From: Elysia chlorotica
Taxonomy: Eukaryota > Mollusca > Gastropoda > Plakobranchidae
DNA: 64,000 nt
Direction: 5' to 3'
Assembly (NCBI GenBank): GCA_003991915.1
Contig: RQTK01000167.1
Coordinates: 203,639-267,638, forward strand
Shown here: positions 25,261 through 36,594 of the stretch, in pieces
Numbering within the stretch: the stretch's first letter is position 1
Layout of the letters: each line of letters begins with the position of its first letter
The notes under the pieces: model-generated
The model's input: the letters and a program-made list of their open reading frames with translations, nothing else
The model's database searches: none
Told to the model about the DNA's origin: nothing
Made by a program: the position numbers and the translations under genes

Positions 25261-25436
25261 TCTCTAAATGCTCTACATCTTTAGTAATTTAGAAATAGGA
25301 AGGAACATTCTACGAATGTTGTGACAATTTGTTCACTCTATGGCTAGTACAAGTAACATTCGCTCATCTGTGAGTGGGTTAATTGATTTCTTAATTTTAA
25401 CGTCAACAGTAAGGCTATAAAAACGTAGACGGGTCA

Positions 25437-25553
25437 TACGACTAACGTCTGGCAATTTTACGTGCTGCCACACAGAGACATTGACAGTGGAGGGATACCA
25501 GGACTCCTGTTTCGGTCGGTCATACTATAATGACACCAACCTAACCAGTAGAG
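25437..25553 (-). mobile_element. SINE body fragment
   Basis: Minus-orientation central domain: GACTAACGTCTGGCAATTTT, ACGTGCTGCCACACAGAGAC, GGATACCAGGACTCCTGT and GACACCAACCTAACCAGTAG. It ends where the AAT-tailed element begins. Confidence 0.75.
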
Positions 25554-25556
25554 GAG

Positions 25557-25557
25557 C

Positions 25558-25589
<32 letters not shown>

Positions 25590-26012
25590 GATCGCATTTA
25601 TATTGCGCCTATTCAAAGAAAAGGCAATGCTCTACGCGTCATTTTCTGCGGTCATGGCTTTTGAACAGGAGATCTCACAATTAGGAGACCAACGCTCTTT
25701 AGCTGGTGTCTCATTAACTGACAATGATAGGTCTCCATTATGGATCCTTCTCTATAGAGGGAGGGAGAGAATTTTCTCCCTCTCTCCGGGTTTCACGTCT
25801 CCTAGGTTCCCCTGGGGGATCCTATACGGCGAATATCTCCATTATGGGCTAATTATGTAATCTTTAATATTAGATTGGTTTCACGCCCTCAAGGTTTCTC
25901 CAAGAGTCCCTATACAGAGAACATTGGTTGAAGTTTGAACCCCAGTCCTCGTGTTCTTCAGTCCAGAGCACTAGCGACTGAGCTTTCTCACCCTACTGCC
26001 ACCAGCTAGCAG
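25557..26012 (-). mobile_element. Second SINE family, near full length, tRNA-like head and ATT tail
   Basis: Read on minus, the head near 26012-25925 has an A-box-like AGCTCAGTCGCTAGTGC and a B-box-like GGGGTTCAAACTTC. A body of about 350 bases follows, then GGCGCAATATAAATGCGATC and (TTA)n at 25557-25590. Its 3' half is duplicated at 25091-25260. It is distinct from the CAACT-tailed family. Confidence 0.65.
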
Positions 26013-26097
26013 CCTAGCTGCACTTTGTGAAGGAGAAGCTATCAACAAGTCAATGTCTTTTAGATTTCCAAGGAGAATCCTATTCGGCAACGGGTCC

Positions 26098-26335
26098 CTA
26101 GACTATCGTCCAACAGTTTTACGTGCTGCCTTACAAGAGACTGTGCTTGGAGACCAGTAATGATAAATATATTAATAAATGTACCAATATGACCAGTCGG
26201 GAACGATATCCGACAAAAAAAGAGTCTTGATATCCCCACACTGTCTCTGTCTGGCAAAACGTAAAATTGGCAGATATTAGTCTTGGGACTCATCCAAGGT
26301 ATAGTCTATATAGTGCTGATGTTGGAGACCTAGCA
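26098..26335. mobile_element. Diverged foldback SINE relic
   Basis: The left part (26098-26145) is minus (CGTCCAACAGTTTTACGTGC). The right part (26238-26335) is plus (ACTGTCTCTGTCTGGCAAAA, TTAGTCTTGGGACTC, TAGTGCTGATGTTGGA). It is the same head-to-head arrangement as at 18240-18570 but older. Confidence 0.55.
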
Positions 26336-26409
26336 AAGAACTCAATCCATCAATCAAATAGGTACACAAAAACAACAATATCGAAACCCCCAGTTTTCCC
26401 CGTTGCCAA

Positions 26410-26670
26410 AGGTTGGGTTGAGTTGGTTTAACGTCCAACAGCAGCACTATCTAGGCTATATTGTGGACGGGTCCCAAGACGGACGTCTGACAATTTTATG
26501 TGCTGCCACACACGAGACAAGGCGGGGATACCATGACTCCTGTCTCAGCCGATCACATTATACTGACACCGACCCAACCAGTAGGGAATGCAACAACCAG
26601 GTTTCGAATTCGGGACCTTTTGCGTCGGAAGCCGATGTTCTACCCCTGGACCACCGCGCCCCCCTCCCCG
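26410..26670 (-). mobile_element. CAACT-tailed SINE, full length
   Basis: From the tail complement (GAGTTGGTTTAACGTCCAAC) through the central domain to the tRNA-like head complement (CCTGGACCACCGCGCCCCCC), with B-box complement TTTCGAATTCGGGACC. All parts of the family consensus are present. Confidence 0.9.
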
Positions 26671-26937
26671 TTGCCAAACATAATAATAATTAATATATCA
26701 GTTATTCATAATTGTCCTCGAGGTGTGAAAAATCTGATTGATTTGACCCATTGCTGTTATACCACTCTTAGATTCTTAATTCTCTGTCGTTTATAGCTGA
26801 TCACTAAGAGCAAGAGTACGATTTGCACGAACCTTTTGCCAATGCGGATTAAGTTCAGTACATCTAATACATTTATAGGAAGGGATACAAGGCCTCTGGC
26901 ACTTCGAACCTCGTTGCTAGTTCACGTATTTCGATGA

Positions 26938-27165
26938 TGGGGGGTGCGGTGGTCCTGGGGTAGAACATCGGCTCCGACACAAAAGGTCTGGGTTCGAGTC
27001 CTGGCGATTGCACTCCCTACTGGTTGGGTCGGTGTCAGTTTAATGTGACCAGCTGAGACAGGTATCATGGTATCCCCGCCCTGTCTCGTGTGTGGCAGCA
27101 CATAAAATTGTCAGACGTCAGTCTTGGGGCCCTGCTGATGTTGGACGTTAAAGCAACCCAACATC
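26938..27165 (+). mobile_element. CAACT-tailed SINE, inserted in a local duplication
   Basis: Head GGTGCGGTGGTCCTGGGGTA, B box GGGTTCGAGTCCTGG, central domain and tail GTTGGACGTTAAAGCAACCC; part of the distal body is deleted. Flanking sequence before it (CACTTCGAACCTCGTTGCTA) recurs after it near 27236, so it sits inside an older tandem repeat. Confidence 0.88.
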
Positions 27166-27404
27166 AAAAAATGTGCCAATGGTTTTTAAACCCTTAGGTT
27201 GAGTCGAAGCCAATGAAAGGGATACAAGATCTTTTGCACTTCGACCTCGTTGCTAGTTCATTTGTGTCGTGGCTTTTAAACCCTTAGCTTGACTCGAAGC
27301 CAATGTTACTCTTAGCGACAGCCTTCATGAGAGAACACTGTTTAGTGTTGGTTGTTTGAATTGAAAGCTGGTTTACTTTGCCTATACCTTATTATCTCTT
27401 TGTC

Positions 27405-27498
27405 TCTAACTCTGTCTCTGTCTCTCTATCTCTCTGTTACTGTCTGTATGTCTGTATGTCAGCCTCTATCTCTCTGTCAGCCTGCCTCTGTCTCTGTC

Positions 27499-27539
<41 letters not shown>

Positions 27540-27584
27540 TTGTCTATCTGTCTCTGTCTATCTCTGCCTGTATGTCTGTCTGTC

Positions 27585-27645
<61 letters not shown>
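27405..27645. repeat. CT / CTGT microsatellite
   Basis: Mixed CT and CTGT runs ending in an uninterrupted CT tract. Further CTGT runs occur to about 27820. Coding frames across it are artefacts. Confidence 0.97.
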
Positions 27646-27647
<2 letters not shown>

Positions 27648-28012
27648 GTTTTGCCCATTTGTCTATCCCTCTATTAGTTTTTTTCCTTGTCTGTATGTTT
27701 GCCTGATTCTTTTGTCTATCTGCATATTTCGATCTAACCCTCTTATACCCTCTGTCTATGTCTATATGCCTGCCTTTCTGTCTCCCTCCCCCTCCCCCTC
27801 TGTCTGTCTGTCTGTCTGTCAATCTGCCTCTTTTTGACGTGCACTCTTCTATCCATGTAAATCCATGACAAAACAATCGCACTAAGTCAGTCTTCTTAAA
27901 CATGACGCATAAACCACCATTGGTTACAATACAGATAATACAAATTGTAACCTCTATCTTTATTATTTCCCTTACGTCTTCTACATTTCCCGTAGGAACT
28001 TTCATAAAGACA

Positions 28013-28098
28013 ACAGCACCAAGGAGAGATTCGAACCTCGGGCCCCTTGCTCGTCAGTTTTGCGCACTGCTTACCGAGCTATCGAACGCTGTTTTAAC
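28013..28098 (-). other. tRNA-like sequence (SINE head or tRNA pseudogene)
   Basis: On minus, an A-box-like GATAGCTCGGTAAGCAG and a perfect B box GGTTCGAATCT lie about 35 bases apart, with a CCTTGGTGCT end. There is no convincing acceptor-stem pairing. It is likely the head of a third tRNA-derived SINE. Confidence 0.5.
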
Positions 28099-28099
28099 A

Positions 28100-28921
28100 C
28101 AGGCGGATTACATACCCTTATATCACACACGCATTGAGCTTGTTGCGTGATTTTCCAACGCTACTGTTGTGGTCTCCTGTGTAATCCCAGCTCTCTATTG
28201 CTCGGGATTATTGGGGAATTAAAATCAATAATATCGATCAGAACTGTATAGATTTATTCCTCGAACCTCTCTCTGTGTATTGATCGGATTTCTGGTTCAT
28301 TTTAGCCAACTGCCACTGCGTCAGGTTTAAAAAACAAAACAAAACATCAACACAAAAAAACAAAGCCAATTCAAGAAGCTGAATAAGTGAATTGGCTCTT
28401 TATTTACCCGTTTTCTTTTAAGCCTTTCAAGACTTGTATACTCTTTCAACGACTAGGTGAATAGAGTGTAGAATGTAGAAAATATAGTTTAAGCGCTTCG
28501 TGTACTCTACAGGAAGCCAATGCCTTAAGTTATATTGTCGGTCACAATAACAAATCAATAAAATCGGGATTTAAAAAAAAGGTTTTATATCTTTTTCTTT
28601 AAAAATTTATTTCGGAATTCCAGTTTATACATACAACTTGTGTAGTAACACGTAAACTTGTTAGACGAAAGGCTTGGAACCCATACTCGAACTTAGTTGT
28701 CTTATTCTTAATTGGTATTTCCATCTCTTTACATAAAACTTGTTTAGCAGCATACAAAATTCTCAGACGATAGTCTTGGAACCCATTCTCCAGATAGTCT
28801 AATTGCTGACAGTGAGGAGCGTAAAAAACGAACGAACACACACACGAATACAAACAACAACACGCTTTACAATATTTATTCAATGTGGCGCTCTGAACAA
28901 ACAACAACTACACAATCGTGG

Positions 28922-28958
<37 letters not shown>

Positions 28959-30317
28959 CCCCCTTTCCCCTCCCCTCTCCAACCCCGCCCTTTTAGATTT
29001 ACGCTTAAAAAAAAACAAAACAATAATCAAGTACTTTAAAGTTCTCTCAGCCACATAGACCGGTATTAATTTTCTTGGCACAGATCCAACTCAATCCAAG
29101 AAGCTTAAGACTCGAAGAAGAATGCATTAACGCAACGGTAGATCTAATAGCGATACTCTAAGCCCTTCGTGTTGCGAGCTGCGGAACTCTATAATAATCT
29201 AGATCTAGGATCGTAATTACAACGTAGTAGTAAGCTTACGACGTCTCAAAGTAGTAAGAATAACAAGGCTTACGACCAGTCGTAAGCTACTCCGGCGTTG
29301 TAATTACAACTCAAAGACACATTTCGTGCTTCTTGTCCTGCAGCGAATTGGGCATATATATATATATTAATGATAATATTGACCCAGGCTTAGCGTTATT
29401 GCTGGCACCAAATGCCTGTAGTCTGTTGGCTCCAGGTCGGATAGCTCACCGCTCTGTTGCACGTTCGGTTTGCACCTTTCAGTCTGGGCTCTAGAGGGGC
29501 TTGCCACAGGTAAGAACAACGTATTAAATATTCAAGGTTCTACACACTGTTATTACTATTATTATAAGTCTTAATTAAGTATGATCAATTCTTTTTGATT
29601 AGTAAATTAAAGTAAATTACATTCTTTCGATTAATTGAATATTTTTAAATATACATGTACTAACTTTTCGGTGCTACTAATGTTAAAACATTTAGCCTCT
29701 TTTTATGATTTTGATTTTATTTCATTCTATTTTTCTGTTAATTCATGAAAAAAAAAAACATTACGGAGCTAATTATTTAGCAATTAGGATTTTTTTCGTA
29801 TACTTTCCAAAACATCATTGGTCTTTGTAAGTTACTAGAATTAGTTAATAGCAATTCTGTCGAATATCAGTATGAAGAGACGCTACATATATAACATAAG
29901 TATCTTAAGTAAGACATAAGGCATCTGTGGATATTGGTATTGCTAGTAGTATCTAAGTTCTCTATTTGCTTCAGGTCAGCTTACATCAGGTATTCTAAAA
30001 AGTCGTGAAAAAAGTCGTGAAATGTTTCTTTTTTAAACTATGATCATGGTACATATACCATGTACGTGTTACACATCTATAAATGATAAAAAAAATTATG
30101 ACATTAATTATTTTGCCCCTCTGAAATAATCTGATTTTCATATCTTTACTGGCGACCTTAGACTAGGAATTTTGTTTGTTCATGCGATTATTGTTTTGAT
30201 AAGATTCAGTTTGTGTTGGTGCTTTTGAAGGGAAAAAAAAGAAGAAGAATTAATATGACCAGACTATGGTTATAATTCTGAAATAGCATGCGTTATCAGT
30301 TTTGGCCTGTCTTCTGA
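28100..30317. other. No gene seen; diverged SINE tails and a palindrome
   Basis: Two worn SINE distal ends lie at about 28625-28690 and 28738-28805 (GTAGTAACACGTAAACTTGT; CAGACGATAGTCTTGGAACC). A CT tract lies at 28923-28960 and a palindromic element at 29212-29312. The remainder is AT-rich without a recognisable exon. Confidence 0.45.
29212..29312. mobile_element. Palindromic MITE-like element
   Basis: The arms start GTAATTACAACG and end CGTTGTAATTAC and share inner TAAGCTTACGAC / GTCGTAAGCTA blocks around a 25-base centre. The TACGAC...GTAAGC blocks resemble those of the palindromes at 41.7 and 50.5 kb. There is no coding capacity. Confidence 0.65.
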
Positions 30318-30512
30318 TTCGTTCCCTACTGGTTGGGTCGGTGTCAGTATAATGTGACCGGCGCTGAGACAGGAGTCATGGTATCCCCGCCCTGTCTAGT
30401 GTGTGGCAGCAGATAAAATTATCAGACGTCAGTCTTGGGGCCCGTGCACAATATAGCTTATATAGTGCTGCTGTTGGACGTTAAAACCAACCCAACCAAC
30501 CAACCAACCATC
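30318..30512 (+). mobile_element. CAACT-type SINE, 5' truncated
   Basis: It starts at the central domain (TTCCCTACTGGTTGGGTCGG) and runs to GTTGGACGTTAAAACCAACC with a CCAACCAACC tail. Truncation at the tRNA end is typical of incomplete reverse transcription. Confidence 0.88.
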
Positions 30513-30817
30513 TACAAGGCTGAATATACAAAAACAAAAACGACGAAACAACAACCCATTAACAAACAAACACACAAACAAAAGGAAAATAGAACGCTAT
30601 ATGTATGAAAACATTACTGCGGTTATTGTATACATTTTCTTTGAACTAAACAACCGTCTCTGAAAGCTTTAAGAACAGTGGCTACATCTTGTCAACCATA
30701 AACTAAACGACGATAGGACATTTGTTCTTACTCTATAATGATTGCTCTAGAACAAAGAACATAATAATAATTATGTTTGTAAATTCTATTTTATTCAAAT
30801 AAAGAATTTTTGCAAAA

Positions 30818-30825
30818 TGACGTCA
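30818..30825 (+). promoter_or_regulatory. Consensus CRE (TGACGTCA)
   Basis: A perfect 8-bp CREB/ATF palindrome lies 461 bases upstream of the G3 start codon. In mammals CREM acts on CREs of haploid sperm genes; a similar role here would be inference. A single 8-mer is weak evidence. Confidence 0.3.
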
Positions 30826-30889
30826 TTGTGTTTTGCGTTCATTTTTTTTTCTCCTTTTTTCCCTTCGATCTCAAGAGTTACTTTTCCTG

Positions 30890-31140
30890 GATGCCGCCGG
30901 AAGTAGTTCATCAAGTTGTTATTGTAAGCAGAGAACACAGTGTATAACGAAACATCAAAAGAGAAAGAGAGATTACAGAAGGAAAAGACATCGTCTGAAC
31001 ATCGTTGGATCCACTCCTACAATTCTTCAATTTTTGGATGGAAAGATCGTCATTATTTTACCAATGAACATCAGGTGGAAGATTGTTTGCAAACTCTAGA
31101 TCTAGATCTAAATCATCAAATCTCTCGCCATCCTAAATAA
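30890..31140 (+). other. Protein-like open stretch upstream of G3, possible exon
   Basis: One frame after an AG at 30920 reads ENTVYNETSKEKERLQKEKT then HRWIHSYNSSIFGWKDRHYF, ending SRHPK and a TAA. A potential donor CAT-CAG|GTGGAA lies inside. It has no ATG of its own. It could be an internal exon of an unrecognised gene, or the unspliced 5' leader of G3. It is not recognised as any family. Confidence 0.25.
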
Positions 31141-31206
31141 AAACATCGGCGGATCCAACTGACTGATGTCTCAATAAACCATCACTTGATCTAGATCTAG
31201 ATCTAT
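31095..31206 (+). promoter_or_regulatory. Two TCTAGATCTAGATCT motifs before G3
   Basis: TCTAGATCTAGATCTAAATC lies at 31095-31114 and GATCTAGATCTAGATCTAT at 31188-31206, 80-190 bases before the G3 start. The same motif stands 20-40 bases before the G5 start. It is a self-complementary AGATCT/TCTAGA string. A regulatory role is conjecture, because the motif is also found elsewhere in the window. Confidence 0.2.
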
Positions 31207-31285
31207 ATCATCTATTCAACAAAACAAAACAAAAAACAAAAAAGGGACGAATCAAAACTTTGAACAACATCAGCAGAACTCAATC

Positions 31286-31822
31286 ATGTCTAACTTCCAC
31301 ACGAGCAAATATCCTCCCCCCGCCGACACCCCAACACGCATGGAGCAACGACCTCCAATCTCCTGCAATGGCGGCTCCTTCATGGCGACCCAAAAAGGTT
31401 GGCCACCATACGTCCCGGGTTATTTCGGCCCGTTTTCCCTCCTCCCGCGCAGAAAGTCGGCCATCTTGGATCTCAAGGACAAACGCGACGGACAAGTCGC
31501 GCGCTGCGGAGATCCCCGTTGGGCGGAAGGGGAGGTGCCTCTGCCTTACCACACGCTCTACTTTAACCCGCGCACGGAGGGCGGTGACTGGACGCACTTC
31601 GAGCGCTACATGCCTCCGGGGCAGATGGTCCGCAGACGATGGCCGCCGACCCCCTTTGAGGAGACCCGCTTTCCAGAGCGCGCCCTTGCGGATCCCAGCC
31701 ACCTCAAGCGGAAGAACTACCGCGGCTACCACTTCCTGCCTGACTACACCAACAGGAGGATTGTGGGAGATCCAGCCGCCCCCTGGAACAAAAGGGGCGA
31801 GTTCGGTGCTGGCGTATTTTAG
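31286..31822 (+). CDS. G3: uncharacterised 178-residue Pro/Arg/Tyr-rich protein
   Basis: A single-exon frame from ATG at 31286 (CAATCATGT) to TAG at 31820. Visible features are KYPPPADTPTRM at 8-19, GWPPYVPGYFGPFS at 38-51, YHTLYF at 88-93, FPERAL at 129-134, NYRGYHFLPDYTN at 144-156 and a terminal FGAGVF. It is cytosolic in character: basic, aromatic, no membrane span or domain I recognise. Its motif order parallels G2. GC-rich codons contrast with the AT-rich flanks, which supports a real gene. The last codons and the stop lie inside the first unit of a downstream minisatellite. A polyadenylation signal AATAAA is at 32978. A sperm/ciliary role is inferred from composition alone. Confidence 0.75.
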   Translation: MSNFHTSKYPPPADTPTRMEQRPPISCNGGSFMATQKGWPPYVPGYFGPFSLLPRRKSAILDLKDKRDGQVARCGDPRWAEGEVPLPYHTLYFNPRTEGGDWTHFERYMPPGQMVRRRWPPTPFEETRFPERALADPSHLKRKNYRGYHFLPDYTNRRIVGDPAAPWNKRGEFGAGVF

Positions 31823-32010
31823 AGTGTAGATCTATAGGTTGCTGCAGAGTGCTGGCGTATTTTAGAGTGTATATATATAGGTTCCGTATTTTAGAGTGTA
31901 GATTTATAGGTTTCTGTAGAGTGCTGGCGTATTTTAGAGTGTAGATCTATAGGTTGCTGAAAAGTGCTGACTTATTTTAGAGTGTAGATCTATAGGTTGC
32001 TGCAAAGTGC
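31806..32010. repeat. 43-bp minisatellite that includes the G3 stop codon
   Basis: About five units of GTGCTGGCGTATTTTAGAGT plus GTAGATCTATAGGTTGCTGCAGA, one truncated. The first unit supplies the final residues (GAGVF) and TAG of G3. The other units carry the same GCGTATTTTAG string, so the array arose by copying the end of the coding sequence. Confidence 0.92.
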
Positions 32011-32029
32011 TGATATTTAGTTTGGAGTG

Positions 32030-32430
32030 TATGTTTAAATATTTATAGAAATACAAGTTAAGCTAGTTTGAGAATAACTTCAAGGGGGACCAAAGTCAAG
32101 CATCGTAGACTGATCTACAATGCTTGTCTGATCAGAATCGTAGTTGTAAAGTCCAAAGATAAATATGCATGTAACTTCAGTATGTAAATAAGAAATACAA
32201 GTTTAGCTAGTTTGAAAAGGAGGGTAGACAGAAAACTACGGCTTGCCTCATCATCACCGCAGTTGTGAAGTCAGAATATACATGTGCATGTAACTTTAGG
32301 ATGTAAATAAAAACACAAACTTAGCTAGTTTGAGAAGAACTTCAAGATAGACCAATGTTACCATCAGTAGACTGAAAACTACAGCTTGTCTTATTATCAT
32401 CGTAGTTATAAAGTCTGAGTATGCACTTTA
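32030..32430. repeat. Three imperfect 125-bp repeats in the G3 3' flank
   Basis: AAATACAAG.TTAGCTAGTTTGA recurs at about 32050, 32195 and 32320, each followed by a GTAGACTGA..ACTAC.GCTTG..T segment. It is probably part of the G3 3' UTR, which could end at the AATAAA at 32978-32983. Confidence 0.75.
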
Positions 32431-32977
32431 ACATTACGCTTTCTGACAATACCAAAACCTGTGATAAATGAAGTCCTAATATATAATTATGTACATGTAT
32501 CTTCGATTTGCTGAAAATGCCAAAACCTATGTGAACTTTTTCCCATTATTTTTACGCTCTGCTTATTTATTCATGGTGGATCGTTCTCAGTTTTGAAGGA
32601 TGCACTGTTTATATAGTTATAAATATAATCGTCATAGTTTGCATTTCAAATACGAAACAATTTAAAAAAAAAGAATCGGAAGAAGAAGAAGCGTTGTAGA
32701 ATTAGAACATGTACTATCTTATACATTTTGGATTAGCATTCTAATGATTGCACCTGGCAATGTTTAAAAGCCCTCAAATTATATAAAGAGCTTTCAATTT
32801 CTAGCAACCTGGATGTTGCATTCAAGGACATGTTTGAGGTTTAGCACAAACAGGACTGTTTCAAAACTTGGACTTGGAGAAAAGATCTGTTGTATAGTGT
32901 AGGCGAGGGGCAAAAGAACTTTAAATTGAGTTGTTGATTTCGAATGTTGTAAATTTCGGTATTTATTTTATATTTTC

Positions 32978-32983
32978 AATAAA
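32978..32983 (+). terminator. Candidate G3 polyadenylation signal AATAAA
   Basis: The first clear plus-strand AATAAA after the G3 stop (TTTTCAATAAAATAT), about 1.15 kb downstream. The cleavage site is not visible. Confidence 0.35.
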
Positions 32984-32999
32984 ATATATCCCAAATTAC

Positions 33000-35430
33000 G
33001 CTCATTGTTATATACTGCGAATTTAAAAAGGACATTTGTGTTTAAATTTGTATCGTTGGTCAATGTTTTGATAGACCATTTTCTATTTGATATGCAGATA
33101 AGTGTCGAATAGCTACTTGTTGTAATAAGCCTGTCTTTTCATAATGTCAACTTCTCTCTTTCACTATCTCTTTCTCTCTCCTTCTTTCTCTTTGTCTCTC
33201 TCTCTCTCTCTCTCTCTCTCTATGTTTCTATTTCCCTCTCCCTCTCACTTCTTCCTACGTCTCAGAAAGATACTAGAAAGTTTGGATCTGGGTATGTCTG
33301 ACTACATCATTGTTTTTATAGTAAATGTCTTACAAGTCCACCAAAGTCAGAGCCTCCGTTGGGTTAATTCAGCACTGTCTTTTTCATCCAATAAATATCA
33401 TACTCATAGAAAAAGAGAAGATGGATCTTCCAGTTTCACACGTTCACCTTTTAAAACGTCAAAATAATCTTTGAATAGTTTCAGTTTTACTTATAATACG
33501 GTTCCCGAAAAATTCTTTACGGTGAAAGTGGCATCAGCAGCTGAAATCCGACCCTCGAACCGCTTGCTCACCACTCCATAGCACTATCAAATAAACTATC
33601 TAGTATTGCAGTTGTAAAATTTAAAAGACAACGTATTACACATAAACCCACATAGACAAATTTAAAACGTTCCAACACGGACCAATAGTCAGAAAAGAAA
33701 GAATACAAGAGACGGTGTTCAATTGTAATGATGTTTAATAATTATGAGATCTTCGTATTAATATGAACTGATGGTTTTCACTTATTTATCACAACCGCTT
33801 CTTTGACCATTCTCAAACGATGGTAAAATGACAATAGTGATAAATGTTGTTGTTTGAAATTGAAATATAAACATGCGCTCATCTATTACTTTGCAGGCAA
33901 CGGTCTAGTTTCTCTACCCTATAACAAGGAATTACAAAATAACCATGTTTTAAATTCTGAACTCTCGGACAAAATTATAAAAATTCCAGGTATCCTTTGA
34001 AATCATTGGTGGAGGATTGAAAAAGGAAAACATAACAAAAAGTTACATCATGCTATAAAGAGACTAAAGTAAATTGTGTTTCCATACATTTTCCATAAAA
34101 CTGTATATGCTCGTAAAATAACTATTTAGGAATAACTATATCATAATTATGTCTGTAGAACAAGCGAGATAGATTAAAAAAAGACCAGTATGTTGAATAA
34201 ATCTAAGTCTTGCTGGCAGCTTTGGAAACAAGAACATACAAGAAAGATTAAAGAGACTAAAGTAAATTGTGTTTCCATAGCTCTTCCATAAATAATATTA
34301 CGTCGATATTATGATCGTAACATAACTATTTAGGAATATACCAAATGCCTGTATAACAAGCGAGATCGATTTTAAAAAAGACCAGTAGGTTGAACGGTTC
34401 TAAGCCTTGCTCTGGAAACAAGAACATACAAGAAAGATTAAGTAGGTGTGCTTTGTCATATTTTGCATTGTTTTGACCAAAACTTTCACGCACATTTCCG
34501 TCTGAGAAAATCCATTCGTCTTATAATTTTTTCGAAAAATAATTGAAACTTAAAATTTGGTCAAACAGAAAAATGTTTAATCTAGTGAAATTAAACCAAA
34601 ACGAACTCTTGTCATTTTGGACATTCTAGCAAAAAAAAAATTATCTGTAAAAAATCATATAATAGCTTTCAGTTCTCTGTCGTACTTTTCACTTGATGTT
34701 GTTGGTTCATAGAAAAAAAAGCAAACTAGGGTCTTTAAAATCTAAAGAAAAGAAAAGTAAAAAAAAAAAAACGAATAAAACAAAACAAAAAACACGAAAA
34801 CCAGGACAATAACAACACCAACAAAGAATAAAGAGGGAGCAATGACTTAAAGTTTGTGGTATTAGATCTTATAAAAGGGAACAAGTGGGCTAGTCATATC
34901 TAGAGTCCAAAGTCTTAAGCAATTATGTTACCACTGACAAATAATTATGTTGTTGCCAGTGACACATAATTATGTTGTTACCAGTAACACATAATAATGT
35001 TGTTACCAGTGACCCATAATTATGTTGTCAAATCAGGCATCCAAAAGGTAAAATAAACAAGTTCCGGTTTAAACTTGTAGCATAAAGTTCACATTCTTCA
35101 CACCTCAGTGCTTCATCTTAACCATTTGTAGACCTCACTAAATTAGCTCAAGCCTAGCAAATTGCATTTTTAAATTGGGGCTTAAAAAACTGGCGCATTT
35201 TGTGTGTTAAAGTTTTGTTTCAACTCCTACCGCAGTTTGCATAAAATGAAAACCCCCACTGATTTCACAATCGAACACATTGTAATTCAAGCTCCAAATT
35301 TAGAGCTTCTGCTTTTGCTCTCTCGTTTTTTATCTGTATACTTTTTAATTAAACGATAACTTCATTTATACCTAAAACTATCTTGTCCTTTTAAACTCTG
35401 CACTATACCACCATGGGCATAAGCGAACTT
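33000..35430. other. No gene seen; duplications and CT tract
   Basis: A CT tract (33157-33222) ends in a strong acceptor-like CCTACGTCTCAG with a short open frame (KDTRKFGSGYV, stop), too short to call. A 200-bp tandem duplication lies at about 34050-34445 (AGTAAATTGTGTTTCCATA). A roughly 30-bp array lies at 34919-35025 (AATTATGTTGTTACCAGTGA). The rest is AT-rich. Confidence 0.45.
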
Positions 35431-35439
35431 TCTAGTGAC

Positions 35440-35945
35440 TGCTATTTTTCCAAGCTTTCACTGACTGAATATTGTGTTTTCCAAGCTTTCGTCAAATCTG
35501 ACATAATTGATTATTGTGTTTTCCAAGCTTTCGTTAAATCTTATATGAATTCTACTTTCCAAGCTTTCGTTTAATCGTATATGAATTCTACTTTCCAAGC
35601 TTTCGTTAAATTATGAATTCTGATTTCCAAGCTTTCTTTGGCTCTTTCATAAATTAGGACATTCCAAGCCTTCGTTAACTCTGACCTCAATTTTGTTTTC
35701 CAAGCCTTCGTTAAATCTGGCATAAATTTTGTTTTCCAAGCTTTCCTCGACATACTGGCATACAATCTATTCTCGTACACGGACATAAATTCTGCTTTCC
35801 AAGCTTCCATTTAACCTCAATACAAATTCTGTTTTCCAAGCTTCCATTTAACCTCGATACAAATGCTGTTTTCCAAGCTTCCATTTAACCTCGATACAAA
35901 TTCTTCTATCCAAGCTTTCGTTAGCACTGACATAAATTCGTAGAC
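35440..35945. repeat. 34-38-bp minisatellite that includes the G4 stop codon
   Basis: About 13 units of TTCCAAGCTTTCGTTAAATC plus TGACATAAATTCTG. The right-most unit (AAGCTTTCGTTAGCACTGAC at 35913-35932) contains the last codons and the stop of G4 on the minus strand. Many other units keep the corresponding TTA. Confidence 0.92.
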
Positions 35946-36163
35946 CGGAAACATGATTCTTGAAACCCGCCACACGAATTGTAGCCCGGGATATTTCCTA
36001 TATCTGTATCGAGCGGGATCGGCAAAACTCGACAAGTTCCGTAAGTTGGCGTCTGCTTCTTGGCTGGTCTGTGCATGCGTACTTCGTTATAAAAATCCCA
36101 GTATTCAGATGGCGCGTCCGGCAAACGACTCAACAGTGAATTGGTATTGCAGTCCCGCCATAC
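35921..36163 (-). CDS. G4 last exon
   Basis: After a CATTTAG acceptor in phase 0 the frame reads VWRDCNTNSLLSRLPDAPSE, then YWDFYNEVRMHRPAKK and GNIPGYNSCGGFQES, ending TNLCQC and TAA at 35923-35921. It gives residues 280-359 of G4. The C-terminal codons are in the first unit of the adjacent minisatellite. Confidence 0.75.
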   Translation of the reverse strand, partial: VWRDCNTNSLLSRLPDAPSEYWDFYNEVRMHRPAKKQTPTYGTCRVLPIPLDTDIGNIPGYNSCGGFQESCFRSTNLCQC

Positions 36164-36412
36164 CTAAATGAAAAAATTAAAATAAAAAAACGTTTACAAA
36201 ATTACAATACATTAGAGCTATATCTCGCTTAAGGTTAATTAAAATAATATATTACATGATACAAAAAATGTGTGGTTGCACTTCCAACGGATTAAAGTAA
36301 GATATTACATGATACAAAAAATGTATGGTTGCACTTCCAACGGATTGCTAGACAGATTCGTGATGAAATAATGTTCACATTTATTTGAAAAGACGCGCAG
36401 TATCAAATATCT

Positions 36413-36439
36413 ATCTCTCTGTCTGTCTCTGTCTGTCTC

Positions 36440-36480
<41 letters not shown>

Positions 36481-36495
36481 CTCTCTCTCTCTTAC
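36413..36495. repeat. CT / CTGT microsatellite in G4 intron
   Basis: Alternating CT and CTGT runs between G4 exons 36595-36810 and 35921-36163. Confidence 0.95.
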
Positions 36496-36594
36496 AAAAC
36501 ATCTCCATCTAACTCTACCCATACTCCCATACTCCGATCACTCAACATCTCCCCAATAAATACTATAAAAATAATTATCAATATTAACGCCTAC

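Noticed and set aside
26403-26796. Frames such as LSWFNVQQQHYLGYIVDGSQ at SINE copies (also 40.9, 45.8, 58.5 kb)
   Set aside because: They recur at every CAACT-tailed SINE and are read-through of the non-coding element, not a protein family.
33144-33467. Exon after the strong acceptor at about 33263
   Set aside because: The acceptor-like sequence is just the end of a CT microsatellite; frames after it are short and show no link in phase with G3.
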